Assembly (NCBI GenBank): GCA_945860295.1
Contig: CAMAQH010000014.1
Coordinates: 45,194-109,193, forward strand
Reading direction: 5' to 3'
Length of the DNA: 64,000 bases
DNA from: Prosthecobacter debontii
GTDB taxonomy: Bacteria; Verrucomicrobiota; Verrucomicrobiia; Verrucomicrobiales; Verrucomicrobiaceae
In this document: positions 55,420-64,000 of the stretch, piece by piece
Layout: each line of letters starts with the position of its first letter
Position numbering within the stretch: the stretch's first letter is position 1
Made by a program: the position numbers and the translations under genes
Notes under the pieces: generated by a model
Seen by the model: only the letters and a program-made list of their open reading frames with translations
Databases searched by the model: none
What the model was told of the DNA's origin: nothing

Positions 55420-55905
55420 GCGGGTGGCGTTGAGTGACCTGTCACAGGTTCATGTATGACAGGCGCGGGAGATTTGTCTCCAACTCCGAAGCGGGGTGGT
55501 TGTTGCAGCGATGCCGGTGAATGAACCGCGGAGTGGTTCTCCATGAATAGCCTGGGGTTGAGGGAAGAAACTCCCGGTAGGCCGAGGGCGAGTCAGGCAT
55601 TCAAGTGCAACCCCAGAGGGCGTTGCCCATTGCGCGTGCGATGTCGTCGTCACGAGGGAACGTGAGGTAGGTACCGGATTCGGCGCGCATTGGGCAACCC
55701 TTCCAGGGTTGATTCACCTCGGAGGTTTTTTTTCTCCTACCTGGGGTTGTTCGACCCCAGGCTATTCATGGGAAACCACGCTGTGGTTCGATGACTCGGT
55801 GTTTGAGGGGATGAGTCGCTGTTTGGATTCGGTGGTGTTGGCGACATGCTGCGGGCTGGAAACCCGCGCTGCTTGGGAAGGCGGTTGGAAACGCGCCTCT
55901 CCTTG
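55420..55905. other. Gene-free stretch containing the palindromic element
   Basis: Apart from the nested palindrome there is a second short block of repeated GC-rich words near 55846-55905 (CTGCGGGCTGGAAACCCGCGC), next to the pseudogene. No promoter was recognised. Confidence 0.5.
55524..55793. repeat. Nested palindromic dispersed-type element
   Basis: The outer arms 55524-55580 and 55733-55793 are inverted, sharing CCATGAATAGCCTGGGGT exactly. The inner arms at 55608-55636 and 55683-55711 are also inverted (CAACCCC.AG.GGGTTGCCCA pattern). The whole could fold as a long nested hairpin. Short frames across it are not genes. Confidence 0.7.
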
Positions 55906-56435
55906 TTAGCGCTGCGCCTGAAGCCAGGCCTGGAACATGAGGATGTCCCACAAATAGAAATGCCAGTTGCGGGTGCCGCTGAGGTGTTCCTGCCATTTTT
56001 GGCGGATGGGGGCAGCATTAAAATAGCCGTCACGCTTGAGGCGGGAGCCCCAAGTATCTGCATCGGTCTGTGAATCGCGGATGCCCCAGATGACTTTCGG
56101 GAATCCGCAGAGCGGCTTGAGAAGCAGGGCCATGAGATTCGACTCATGGAGATAGCTGTGGATCACATCAGGTCGTAGATCGCGAAAGGTGGCGAGGAGT
56201 CGAAAAAAGAAGCCCAGCAGATCCCAGCGGTCCTTTTTACCCAAGCAGATGGATTTCACACCCGCCTCACGCAATACCTGCTCAAAGGGCCTGGATAGAA
56301 ATGAATGACTGTCAGATCGAAGCCGCCATTTGCTGTCAAAGCCCGAGCCAGCGTGACCAATTACCGCTGGGCTCCGCCGTGACCGAGGTCACGGATAAGG
56401 AAGGCAAGTCGGCATGGCTGAGAGCATTCGGGCAT
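55906..56435 (-). pseudogene. Broken GT4 glycosyltransferase fused to asparagine-synthetase C-terminus
   Basis: From ATG 56435 the frame reads MPECSQPCRLAFLIRDLG then HGGAQR and meets TAA at 56361, where the GT4 motif GGAQRQLV would have Gln (CAA to TAA). Similarity continues as LVTLARAL and VIHFYPGP, then shifts frame near 56290 and goes on as LREAGVKSICLG, DVIHSYLHESNL and WGIRDSQTDADTW. At this point it changes to the end of an AsnB-type asparagine synthetase: PIRQKWQEHLSGTRNW then FYLWDILMFQAWL. So two genes from a polysaccharide-type locus were joined by deletion and then decayed. Confidence 0.8.
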
Positions 56436-56651
56436 TCGTTGTAACTATAATCTCCACAACGAAGGCCTGTAAATCAGGGAATCTTGATGGTTTGATTCGC
56501 GCAAAGCCGCGGAATTGTGGCTCGAACAGCGATGAGTTGAAGACACTCATCAGGATTCAGTCTTTACTCTGGAAACAATTCCCGATTAAATTCGCAAATT
56601 CAGCGGTTTTTTCCGCTTTCATTCATTATCCCCACCCCATCAACCCGAGTT

Positions 56652-58151
56652 ATGAAATCCAGTCGAACCCGCGCCGCACTCCTAGCGCTCCTCTGCGGCA
56701 CCACAGTTGCAAACGCCGATATTTTGATGCTCAAAAACGGCAATAAAGTCGAGGGCAACATCCTTGAACAAAATGAGAAAGGGGTGCGCATGAAGTACAA
56801 GCTCACGCCGAAGATCATGGACGAGAAGATCTTCACCATGGCGGAGATTACTCAGATCATCAAACAGCGCCCGGAGGAGGTGGAGGTGATCGAGTTGCGT
56901 AAAGTGTTGCCGACCGTGGATCTGATGAAAGCGGATCAGTATGAGCAAGTCGTCCAAGACCGTCTGCGCCCCTTCGTGAACAAGTATGCGGGAACGCCTG
57001 AAGCTAAAGAGGTGGATGGTATCATCGCTAAGCTTCAAGAAGAGAAAACGATGGTCTCCAATGGGCAGGTGAAGCTTGAAGGTAAATGGCTAAGTGTGAA
57101 AGAATCCAAGGCAGAGAGCTTCAATGTCGAAGCTTTCAGGATCATTAGCGCCATGCGCGAGAAGGCTTCTAAGCAGGACTATCCGGGTGCGCTGCGTGAG
57201 TTTGATCGGCTGATGACACCGCGCCCAGCCTACATTGGATCGACGTATTTTGTGCAGGCAATTCCAGAGGCCATTGAGATCATCAATAAGTGGATAGCAG
57301 TTTTGGACAAAATGTCTTCCGACCAGCCGCAGCTTGCGCAGGCACGTAAAGATGGACTAACCAAATTGCAGGAGCCCGAACTTTCGAAGACCAAGGCGGC
57401 TATCGCTGATGAATTCTCCAAGTGGCGTGCCGTGTCGGAGGCAGAGAAGCGTCAGAAGATCCGTTGGACAGCGCCCTACAAATATGAGGCGCAAACCATT
57501 CAATATGCTCAGAAGGATGCCGTGGGTGAGGTCACACGCCTTCAAGGCTATGACCTCGAGGCACTCAAGGCGCAGAATGACGTCTTCACTGCCTGTTATC
57601 GGAAGATCGGGGAAGGCGACTACACTGCTGGTGCTGCTGCTTTTGAGCGTGTGGGCACGCTGAATCTTCCCATGGAGTTCCGTGAAGTATCCGTCGATCT
57701 GCGTCAGCGCATGATGAAACTCTACGGTCAGCTTGTTAAAGCAAATGCCACAGGTGCGTCTGCAACGAGCGGCTCATCTGCCATTGGCGGGACTACCACG
57801 GCGGGCGTGGATAGTCGTGTCGCACAAATTCTCGCAGAAGCTGGTGCCAGTCCAGCCGCTGCTAGCAGTGGACAGCCAGCAGCAGCAGGTGGGATGGCTC
57901 CAGCGGCCCGGCCTGCCGTCGCCCCAGCTGCTGTCGTTGCCCCTGCACAGGTCGCACCTGCTCCAGTGGTGCGTCCAGCCGTCGCGCAAGCTCCACAACA
58001 AGCTTACGTAGCACCAGCGCCAGTTGCGATGCCTCCGCCAGCACCTGTGGAGGAAGAGTCGAGCCTTCAGCTTTACATCATTATCGGCATGGCCTTGGTG
58101 ATCGTGGGTCTTGCGGTGGCATTCCTAAAGCAGAAGAAAAAGGCAGATTGA
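56652..58151 (+). CDS. Secreted or membrane-anchored protein with Ala/Pro-rich linker, function unknown
   Basis: The 499-residue product has a signal peptide (RAALLALLCGTTVANA). It begins ADILMLKNGNKVEGNILEQN, a beta motif seen at the start of many exported proteins of this phylum. Helical regions span ~60-370. From ~375-465 is an Ala/Pro/Val-rich linker. A C-terminal helix (YIIIGMALVIVGLAVAFL) followed by KQKKKAD would anchor it in the membrane. No domain was recognised. It has its own terminator. Confidence 0.7.
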   Translation: MKSSRTRAALLALLCGTTVANADILMLKNGNKVEGNILEQNEKGVRMKYKLTPKIMDEKIFTMAEITQIIKQRPEEVEVIELRKVLPTVDLMKADQYEQVVQDRLRPFVNKYAGTPEAKEVDGIIAKLQEEKTMVSNGQVKLEGKWLSVKESKAESFNVEAFRIISAMREKASKQDYPGALREFDRLMTPRPAYIGSTYFVQAIPEAIEIINKWIAVLDKMSSDQPQLAQARKDGLTKLQEPELSKTKAAIADEFSKWRAVSEAEKRQKIRWTAPYKYEAQTIQYAQKDAVGEVTRLQGYDLEALKAQNDVFTACYRKIGEGDYTAGAAAFERVGTLNLPMEFREVSVDLRQRMMKLYGQLVKANATGASATSGSSAIGGTTTAGVDSRVAQILAEAGASPAAASSGQPAAAGGMAPAARPAVAPAAVVAPAQVAPAPVVRPAVAQAPQQAYVAPAPVAMPPPAPVEEESSLQLYIIIGMALVIVGLAVAFLKQKKKAD

Positions 58152-58170
58152 TCTTCGATTGATTAAATTT

Positions 58171-58207
58171 GGCCGGAAGATTCTTCGTGGAGTCTTTCGG
58201 CCTTTTT
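58171..58207 (+). terminator. Terminator after the 56652-58151 gene
   Basis: The stem GGCCGGAAGATTC / GAGTCTTTCGGCC (with mismatches) has a loop of TTCGTG and is followed by a T-run. It sits 19 bases after the stop. Confidence 0.85.
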
Positions 58208-58244
58208 ATATCTGCGTGCCAGACCTGTTCAGCCCTCGTCGTAT

Positions 58245-59588
58245 ATGAACCCTGCCATGCATCAACAGCCAGCTCCCATCACTCGTCGTCGTTTCCTGCA
58301 AACCACTGCCAGCAGTCTCTTTGCCGCACCTTTTGTTACTAGTGGCCTCCGTGCTGCTTCACCTAACGGTAAGCTGCGACATGCTGCCTTTGGTGCTGCA
58401 GGTATGTCCTGGTCGGATATGACATCCATGTCCAATCACCCCATGTGGGAACTCACGGCCGTGTGTGATGTAGATACGCGCAACTTTGCCCGCGTGAAGG
58501 AAAAATTTCCGAACGTGAAGTGTTACCAGGACTGGCGCGAGCTGTTGGAAAAAGAGTCCGGCAACATCGACTCAGTGAATGTCTCCGTGCCTGACCACAT
58601 GCATGGTCCCATCGGGCTAAAGGCATTGGATCTCGGCAAACATGTGTATGGTCAAAAGCCTTTGGCGCAGAATCTTTATGAATGCCGTCAGCTTATGTTG
58701 AAGGCACGTGAGAAGGGGGTGATGACCCAGATGGGAATCCAGATTTCATCTGACTTTACCGAGCGATTTGCCGTGGAACTCATCCACATGGGCACCATTG
58801 GAAAGATCAAAGAGGTTCACACTTTCTCGAATAAGAAGTGGGGTGATATGGAACCAGTGCCGCAGAAGACAGATCCCGTGCCAGAGGGCTTTGACTGGAA
58901 TAAATGGCTCGGCACTGCGAAGGAGCGGCCCTTCATCGCTGGGTACTATCATCCGGGGAACTGGCGCAAGCGCCGGGACTTTGGCACTGGCACGCTCGGA
59001 GATATGGGCTGCCATATGTTTAGCGGATGGTTCCGCTCACTGGGCCTCGCCGCGCCAATCGCGGTGAAGTCCACCGGTCCGGCTCCACTGAATGCCACGA
59101 ATTGGGCGATCAATGCTGTGGTCGAGTACACCTTCAAGGGAACAGATTACACCGTCGGCGACACGGTCAAAGTCACTTGGTATGATGGTGATGCGCGTCC
59201 GCCAGCGGAAGTGATGGCGATGGCTGATCCTGCCAAGTTTCCTGGTCAAGGCAGTATCTACATTGGCACTGAGGGTGTGCTGCTCCACCCGCATGGCAGT
59301 ACGCCGCAGCTCTTTCCAAAAGAGAAGTTTGCAGGCTTCAAGTATCCGAAACTTGAGCCGCGTAATCACTGGTTCGACTTCATCGACTGCTGCCTGAAGG
59401 GTGATAAAAAACCGACCGCCAACTTCGATTATGCTGGTCCTTTGACTGAGGCTGTCCTCCTCGGTTGTCTTGCCAGTCCTTTCCCTGGTGAAACACTCCA
59501 ATGGGATGCGCCAGGACTCAAGATCACTAATAACGAAGCGGCCAACGCGCTGGTGAAGCGGCAGTATCGTCCAGGCTGGGATATCTGA
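58245..59588 (+). CDS. Tat-exported Gfo/Idh/MocA-family oxidoreductase
   Basis: The 447-residue product has a twin-arginine signal (ITRRRFLQTTASSLFAAPF). The N-terminal NAD(P)-binding fold has LRHAAFGAAGMSWSDM and ELTAVCDVDTRNFARV, with VSVPDHMHGPIGLKALDLGK and KHVYGQKPLA, where the EKP motif of many members is changed to QKP. The C-terminal alpha/beta domain has MGCHMFSGWFRSL. These enzymes act on sugars or inositols with bound cofactor. The small membrane gene follows within 10 bases. Confidence 0.9.
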   Translation: MNPAMHQQPAPITRRRFLQTTASSLFAAPFVTSGLRAASPNGKLRHAAFGAAGMSWSDMTSMSNHPMWELTAVCDVDTRNFARVKEKFPNVKCYQDWRELLEKESGNIDSVNVSVPDHMHGPIGLKALDLGKHVYGQKPLAQNLYECRQLMLKAREKGVMTQMGIQISSDFTERFAVELIHMGTIGKIKEVHTFSNKKWGDMEPVPQKTDPVPEGFDWNKWLGTAKERPFIAGYYHPGNWRKRRDFGTGTLGDMGCHMFSGWFRSLGLAAPIAVKSTGPAPLNATNWAINAVVEYTFKGTDYTVGDTVKVTWYDGDARPPAEVMAMADPAKFPGQGSIYIGTEGVLLHPHGSTPQLFPKEKFAGFKYPKLEPRNHWFDFIDCCLKGDKKPTANFDYAGPLTEAVLLGCLASPFPGETLQWDAPGLKITNNEAANALVKRQYRPGWDI

Positions 59589-59596
59589 GTTTTTTC

Positions 59597-60181
59597 ATGA
59601 TGCGCGCGCTCTCTTTTGTTCGTGATGTGACTCACGGCGCACTCAGCTTTGCGCTGGTCAGCATCGCCGCGTTTTCTGTGTGGGCTTTTGGCGCTGGATT
59701 CTTTAGGAACATCGGCGGAGAGCTCAGCATGTATGCCGCGATTGCTGCCGTTTTTCTTGGGCTTTCCGGGCTTCTGCTTTGGCCCCTAGCCGATGGGGTC
59801 AAGCGTTTCTATAAAGCCTTCCTGCCAGCGTTTTTCATCTATGCCGTGCTGTGGTGCGTGGCTTGGTTTGGACTCAAGGGCAGGGCAGGGGAATGGAGTG
59901 GTGCGCTGATGGGCTGCATCGCCTTTACTTGGATCAGTATGAAAATGCTGGGCAACACGCGCGGCTGGCTGGTGGCTGCATTGGCGCTTTTTGTCCTGCA
60001 TACAGCAGGCTACTTTGCAGGGGACTGGGCGATGTATGATTTCTGGCTTGCGGATCGGATCGACAAGAAGCCAAGTCGCGAAGCGGTTCTGGCGGCCAAG
60101 CTTTCCTGGGGACTCTGTTACGGTCTTGGTTTCGGTGCTGGAATCGGATGGGTTTTTCATCGCGCACGGATTGCGGCTTGA
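59597..60181 (+). CDS. Multi-pass membrane protein of unknown function
   Basis: The 194-residue product has about six hydrophobic helices, including FALVSIAAFSVWAFGAGFF, LLLWPLADG and WLVAALALFVLHTAGYFA, with short loops. No family is recognised. It follows the oxidoreductase gene by eight bases and precedes leuD, so it may be co-transcribed with either. Confidence 0.6.
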   Translation: MMRALSFVRDVTHGALSFALVSIAAFSVWAFGAGFFRNIGGELSMYAAIAAVFLGLSGLLLWPLADGVKRFYKAFLPAFFIYAVLWCVAWFGLKGRAGEWSGALMGCIAFTWISMKMLGNTRGWLVAALALFVLHTAGYFAGDWAMYDFWLADRIDKKPSREAVLAAKLSWGLCYGLGFGAGIGWVFHRARIAA

Positions 60182-60216
60182 GCCTGCTCGCGTTCTGTTT
60201 ATGAATGGCATTCACC

Positions 60217-60819
60217 ATGGCCCTCGCAAAGATCACCCAAGTTTCCGGCACCGCCGTCCACGTCACAGGTTCAGACATCGACACTGACCGCATCATCCCT
60301 GCTCGCTTCATGAAGTGTGTGACCTTTGATGGTCTAGGCGAGTTCGCTTTCTACGATGTGCGTTTTGACAAGGACGGCAAACCGACTGGGCACCCGCTAG
60401 ATGATCCACGATTTAAAGGTGCGTCCATCCTGCTTTCCGGCACCAACTTTGGCTGTGGCAGTTCCCGTGAGCACGCGCCCCAGGCACTTTATCGCTTCGG
60501 CTTCCGCGCCGTCATCGCTCAGAGTTTTGCTGAAATTTTCTTTGGTAACTGCACCACGTTGGGCATTCCCTGCGTCTTGGCCACGGCTGAAGACATTGCC
60601 AAACTCGCTGCTGCGGTCGAGATCGACCCAAAGCTCGAAGTCACGGTCGATGTCGCGAATCGCCAAGTCGTCTTTGGCATTGAAAGCTTCAGTGTGACCA
60701 TTCCGAGCACTTCACATGATGCACTTACCAGTGGCAAATGGGACCCGATTGCCGAGTTGCTTGAAGCTAAGGATGCCATCCATGAACGCATGACAGCTCT
60801 TGGCTTTGCCAACGCTTGA
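60217..60819 (+). CDS. leuD: 3-Isopropylmalate dehydratase small subunit
   Basis: The 200-residue product is counted from ATG 60217; ATG 60205 would add four. The aconitase swivelling domain has GSDIDTDRIIPARFMK, LLSGTNFGCGSSREHAPQAL and FAEIFFGNCTTLGIPCV, all LeuD motifs. LeuC/LeuD isomerises isopropylmalate in leucine synthesis; leuC is not in this window. gcvH follows after 24 bases. Confidence 0.95.
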   Translation: MALAKITQVSGTAVHVTGSDIDTDRIIPARFMKCVTFDGLGEFAFYDVRFDKDGKPTGHPLDDPRFKGASILLSGTNFGCGSSREHAPQALYRFGFRAVIAQSFAEIFFGNCTTLGIPCVLATAEDIAKLAAAVEIDPKLEVTVDVANRQVVFGIESFSVTIPSTSHDALTSGKWDPIAELLEAKDAIHERMTALGFANA

Positions 60820-60843
60820 TCAATTTTAACAACACTCTGTGCT

Positions 60844-61218
60844 ATGAGCAACGTCACTGACCAACTTCACTACCGCGACTCCCATGAGTGGGTCGATCTG
60901 ACACAGGCCATCTCTCCGGTCGGCATTTCTGATCATGCGCAAGCTGAGCTGACGGATGTCGTCTTTGTCGAGTTGCCGAAGCTCGGTGCTGTGACTGCTG
61001 GTCAGCAGGTCTGCGTCATTGAGTCCGTGAAAGCCGCTAGCGATATTTATGCACCTGTCAGTGGTGAGATTGTCGAGATTAACAATGACCTCACAGCGAA
61101 CCCAGGCCTGATCAATACTGACCCGTACGCTGCCGGCTGGATATTTAAGATCAAAGCAAGCACTGCTGACGCATCAGGTTTGATGGATGCGGCTGCCTAC
61201 CGTGCGCACATCGGCTGA
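60844..61218 (+). CDS. gcvH: Glycine cleavage system H protein
   Basis: The 124-residue product is a lipoyl domain with DSHEWVDLTQAISPVGISDH near the start, ELPKLGAVTAGQQVCV, and the lipoylated Lys in ESVKAASDIYAPVSGEIVEI. It carries the aminomethyl group between P, T and L proteins. The other gcv genes are not here. Confidence 0.95.
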   Translation: MSNVTDQLHYRDSHEWVDLTQAISPVGISDHAQAELTDVVFVELPKLGAVTAGQQVCVIESVKAASDIYAPVSGEIVEINNDLTANPGLINTDPYAAGWIFKIKASTADASGLMDAAAYRAHIG

Positions 61219-61237
61219 GTTATTCTCCGCCGCTATT

Positions 61238-62548
61238 TCACAGCATCAGAACTGTCCGCTCAATGCGGCGCAGGGTGCTGCTTTGCCCAATGAGATGCGC
61301 GATGGTCGTGACGCCTGGGCCGCGTGCCTGACCGCTGAGCGCAAAGCGCAGCAGTGGCATGAGTGCTCCCGCTTTGACTGAGGCGATCTTGGCGGCTTCT
61401 TCGATGGCGGTCTGGATACTCACTTCTGTCCAATCGATGAGCGTGGCAAGGGCCGATGCGGCTGCGTTTAAGAGCGTGGTGTTTTCAGGCTTGGCTTTGA
61501 GCTTGGTCACAACGTCGTTTTCATACGAGTAGTCTTCGCGGAAGAAATAATGCACCCAAGCTGGGATCTCGGTGAGGTGGCTGACTTTTTCCTTCACGCT
61601 GAAAACTGCGGCTGCGGCGATGGCGTCATTGGTGATGCTGAGACCTGCCTTATCGAGGAAAGGACGTGCAGCAGCAAGCAGGGCTTCGGGACTCAGTTCA
61701 CGAAGATACTGGGCGTTGAACCACTGGCACTTGTGCATGTCGAAGCGTGCATTCGAGCTGTGAATCTCAGCGGGATCAAAGAGTGAGACCAGTGCTTCGG
61801 AGCTGAGTTTTTCACCCTCGGTGCGCGGGGTCCAACCGAGCATGGCTAGGTAGTTGAACACAGCTTCGGGCAGGAATCCCTCGTGCATATAGCTCTTCTC
61901 GATCGCGCTGCCCTCGTCTCGTTTGCTCATCTTCGTGCCATCAGGATTCAAGATGAGCGGGATGTGCGCATAGGTCGGCGGCGTGGCTCCGAGGGCATTG
62001 AAGAGGTCGATGTGTTTCCAAGTATTCGACAGATGATCCTCACCGCGGAAGACGTGAGTCATGCGCATTTCAATGTCATCGACGACATTGACGAAGTGGA
62101 AAATGTAGCTGCCATCGGGGCGGCGAATGGTCATGTCAGGTTCCTCGGTGGGCGCGAATGTGACGTCCCCACAAACGAGATCATGCACGGTAATCGAGGT
62201 GCGGCTGAATTTGAAACGCACGGCTCCATTGTCCTCAGTATAGACACGTCCAGCGGCTTCGAGCTTGGCAAAGTAGGCGGCGTAGATGGACTTACGCTGG
62301 CTTTGAAAATAGGGGCCGTAGTCACCGCCGACATCTGGACCTTCATCCCAATCGAGACCAAGCCAGCGCAGACCTTTGAGGATGCCTCTAGCGGCTTCCT
62401 CAGTATTGCGCGCGCCGTCAGTGTCCTCAATCCGGAGGATGAAGGTGCCGCCGAGGTGGCGGGCATAGAGCCAATTGAACAGAGCAGTGCGGGCACCGCC
62501 GACATGGAGGTCACCGGTGGGAGAAGGAGCGAAGCGAACGCGAATCAT
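61238..62548 (-). CDS. gltX: Glutamyl-tRNA synthetase
   Basis: The 436-residue class I synthetase has RFAPSPTGDLHVGGARTALF, in which HVGG replaces the HIGH signature, and TKMSKRDEGSAIE as KMSKS. Length is a little below the usual ~470. The anticodon-binding C-domain is shorter but recognisable. It charges tRNA-Glu; some members also charge tRNA-Gln, which cannot be judged here. It converges on gcvH. Confidence 0.96.
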   Translation of the reverse strand: MIRVRFAPSPTGDLHVGGARTALFNWLYARHLGGTFILRIEDTDGARNTEEAARGILKGLRWLGLDWDEGPDVGGDYGPYFQSQRKSIYAAYFAKLEAAGRVYTEDNGAVRFKFSRTSITVHDLVCGDVTFAPTEEPDMTIRRPDGSYIFHFVNVVDDIEMRMTHVFRGEDHLSNTWKHIDLFNALGATPPTYAHIPLILNPDGTKMSKRDEGSAIEKSYMHEGFLPEAVFNYLAMLGWTPRTEGEKLSSEALVSLFDPAEIHSSNARFDMHKCQWFNAQYLRELSPEALLAAARPFLDKAGLSITNDAIAAAAVFSVKEKVSHLTEIPAWVHYFFREDYSYENDVVTKLKAKPENTTLLNAAASALATLIDWTEVSIQTAIEEAAKIASVKAGALMPLLRFALSGQARGPGVTTIAHLIGQSSTLRRIERTVLML

Positions 62549-62653
62549 AGGATGGGGCGCTGATTTGAACGCAGATCAGAGTTTGCGTCCACTGCGAGAT
62601 ACCCGTCAGCTCGGGTATTCAGTGAAGAAGTTTGTCTGCCTAATGAGTGGCTG

Positions 62654-64000
62654 TTACTTCCGGTCGAAAAAGGATTCTTCTTCGCGGTCGGCCACCTTTA
62701 AGTAACGATAAAAGACCTCGAGCTGAAGAGTGCAAAGGCACTGGCGATAGACTGGATCAGGGGCATCACCACCAGGCCAGTTCGGGCGGCCTTTCTTGAA
62801 GCTGCCGTCTGGGTTTTGATTGGCAAGGATCTGCGGAAGGAACATCGAGTTGTAGAATTTCCATTCATCGCCACCCGCTTGGAAGAAGGCCTGTGTGTAA
62901 TAGTACCAGCAATAAAGATTGCAGTTCTTGTTCCAATCAAGTGGCTCGGCAGCCAGGAATTTATGCAGAAACTCGATGGAATCTTTGATGGCTTTTGTCT
63001 TGCCCTTGGAAGCTGTTTGCAGAGCCAGTGTGCCGGCTCCTGTGAGACTCCATTGGTTGTAGTGCTTGTCTCGATCAGCTCCGCCGAAGCCGCCGTCCTT
63101 GGTCTGCTTTGACAGGATGTAGTCCACCGTCTTGTCTAGGGCGCTGTGCAATCCATCAATTTTCAAACTGCTGTTCTTTGCGGCCTTCAGGGCCTGGAAC
63201 TGCCAGCCAGCGACGGAGAGGTCTTCGCCTTTACTGTCTTTGTTGTAGCCATAGGGCTTACCAGCCTCAGGACCACCGTAGCTCCATGAACCGCGAGCGT
63301 TTTGATTTTCGATGATGAGCTTCACACCTTTCACAAAGGCGTCTTTCATCCCTGGGAGTTCTTTGCTACCAAGACGAGCTAGCGTGTACATTTCACCCAG
63401 TGCGTATGTGGCGATGCCGTGAGCATAAGTGCTGCCACCGCTTTTGATTTCTTCACCGATGTAGCCAAACTCGTTCTTTTTTGACAGCTCGATGAGATAC
63501 ATGATGCCGCGCATCACGGTGTCGCCATAGAAAGGTGACTCTGGGGTCTCGCAGCGGCCAAGGTAGCAAAGCAGAGCAAGCCCTGTCATTGCCGCCTTGT
63601 TTGGGCCGGGCCATGAGCCATCGGGATTCTGTTTCTGTTTCAGCCACTCCAGTGAGTTTGATACCGCGCGCTCGCACTCAGGACTACCGCCATTTTGAGA
63701 GAGCTTCTGTAAGCGCTCCTGGGGTGAGCAGCGGCTACGCATTGAAGGTGGTAAACTCACAAAGCCCTGCATCGCTCCCATGCCCATGCCGGTGCCGAAT
63801 CCTCCGCCGCTGCCCGCTTTACTAAAACCACCGCTCCCGAGCGATCCGCCGCCCATCATGGAACTCACATCTGGCACATCGAGCAGATCAGGCGGTGCAT
63901 CAGGGAGTGAGATCGCCGAGTTCTGGCTCGTGCTCACGATCTTTTTCATCGGCACGGACTTGTTGATCGAAGTGCGCTTTTTCTGCTGCACTTTATGCTT
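62654..64000 (-). CDS. Squalene/prenyltransferase-repeat protein, probably cut at window edge
   Basis: The frame is open from 62654 to the window end; GTG 63991 could be internal, so the N-terminus is probably missing. The visible ~449 residues start with a basic, Ser-rich stretch, then a Gly-rich segment (GGGSLGSGGFSKAGSGGG), then alpha-toroid repeats: LEWLKQKQNPDGSWPGPNKA, DYILSKQTKDGGFGGADRDK and QNPDGSFKKGRPNW are QW-like motifs of the terpene cyclase/prenyltransferase fold. The DxDD cyclase motif is not seen, so this is unlikely to be a true hopene cyclase. Role unknown. Confidence 0.8.
   Translation of the reverse strand, partial: KHKVQQKKRTSINKSVPMKKIVSTSQNSAISLPDAPPDLLDVPDVSSMMGGGSLGSGGFSKAGSGGGFGTGMGMGAMQGFVSLPPSMRSRCSPQERLQKLSQNGGSPECERAVSNSLEWLKQKQNPDGSWPGPNKAAMTGLALLCYLGRCETPESPFYGDTVMRGIMYLIELSKKNEFGYIGEEIKSGGSTYAHGIATYALGEMYTLARLGSKELPGMKDAFVKGVKLIIENQNARGSWSYGGPEAGKPYGYNKDSKGEDLSVAGWQFQALKAAKNSSLKIDGLHSALDKTVDYILSKQTKDGGFGGADRDKHYNQWSLTGAGTLALQTASKGKTKAIKDSIEFLHKFLAAEPLDWNKNCNLYCWYYYTQAFFQAGGDEWKFYNSMFLPQILANQNPDGSFKKGRPNWPGGDAPDPVYRQCLCTLQLEVFYRYLKVADREEESFFDRK

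Noticed and set aside
55450..55653. Minus-strand frame of 67 codons
   Set aside because: It falls within the palindromic repeat, and its composition reflects the repeat, not a protein.
61883..62563. Plus-strand frame of 226 codons
   Set aside because: It is antisense to gltX.

Overview
The window looks like a chromosomal segment from a Verrucomicrobiota bacterium, probably a Prosthecobacter/Verrucomicrobium-like lineage. This is inferred from gene content: an arylsulfatase with a HEAT-like tail, a Tat-exported Gfo/Idh/MocA oxidoreductase, an EF-hand/redoxin/cytochrome/Cu-monooxygenase mosaic, a squalene-cyclase-repeat protein, a pseudopilin cluster and short dispersed repeats that invade coding sequence. 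The organism appears Gram-negative: it has lipoproteins with lipoboxes, two RND pumps, type II secretion parts and mpl. Menaquinone genes (menE, menC, menA) suggest a menaquinone-based respiratory chain. No phage, complete insertion sequence or CRISPR array was seen.

Layout. 1-5.8 kb: a truncated RND pump and a chromate transporter on the minus strand, divergent from rplI, then small secreted heavy-metal-associated and rhodanese proteins. 5.9-12.7 kb: a secreted haem-motif protein, an S4 RNA-binding protein, sulfatase, KamA-type radical SAM aminomutase and a Tm-1-like (UPF0261) protein. 13-17.5 kb: a MYG1-like hydrolase next to a transglutaminase and a fused circularly permuted ATP-grasp/alpha-E protein. 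17.6-19.8 kb: two homologous coiled-coil membrane proteins and a small lipoprotein. 19.9-25.7 kb: SRP RNA, an ABC transporter pair, rimO, a nitrilase-fold amidohydrolase and an HTH-receiver regulator. 25.7-33.5 kb: a medium-chain dehydrogenase, a lipoprotein, plsY-purT-folC, menE between two Gly-rich RRM proteins, and tRNA-Thr(UGU). 33.5-40.8 kb: mpl, divergent from a coiled-coil/M14 peptidase/lipase-like group, then ispE with a hydrolase, pgeF and a MarR regulator. 41-50.9 kb: one long minus-strand run gspF-G-H-I-J-K, an RND pump, menA and menC. 50.9-56.6 kb: an accessory, decayed stretch with a toxin-antitoxin remnant, a divergent subtilase, the redoxin/monooxygenase mosaic, a nested palindromic repeat and a glycosyltransferase/asparagine-synthetase chimera. 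56.6-64 kb: a signal-anchored hypothetical protein, a Gfo/Idh/MocA oxidoreductase, leuD, gcvH, gltX and the start of a cyclase-repeat protein.

Most of the window is ordinary core and lineage-specific metabolism. The most informative unusual parts are: the chimeric pseudogene with a nested palindromic repeat beside it (55.5-56.4 kb); short dispersed repeats that have become signal-peptide or pseudopilin coding sequence (9.6, 46.1 and 49.0 kb); the fused ATP-grasp/alpha-E plus transglutaminase cassette; the paralogous coiled-coil pair; and the M14 peptidase beside mpl. No wholly new system can be proven from sequence alone; the last three are the best candidates for undescribed function.
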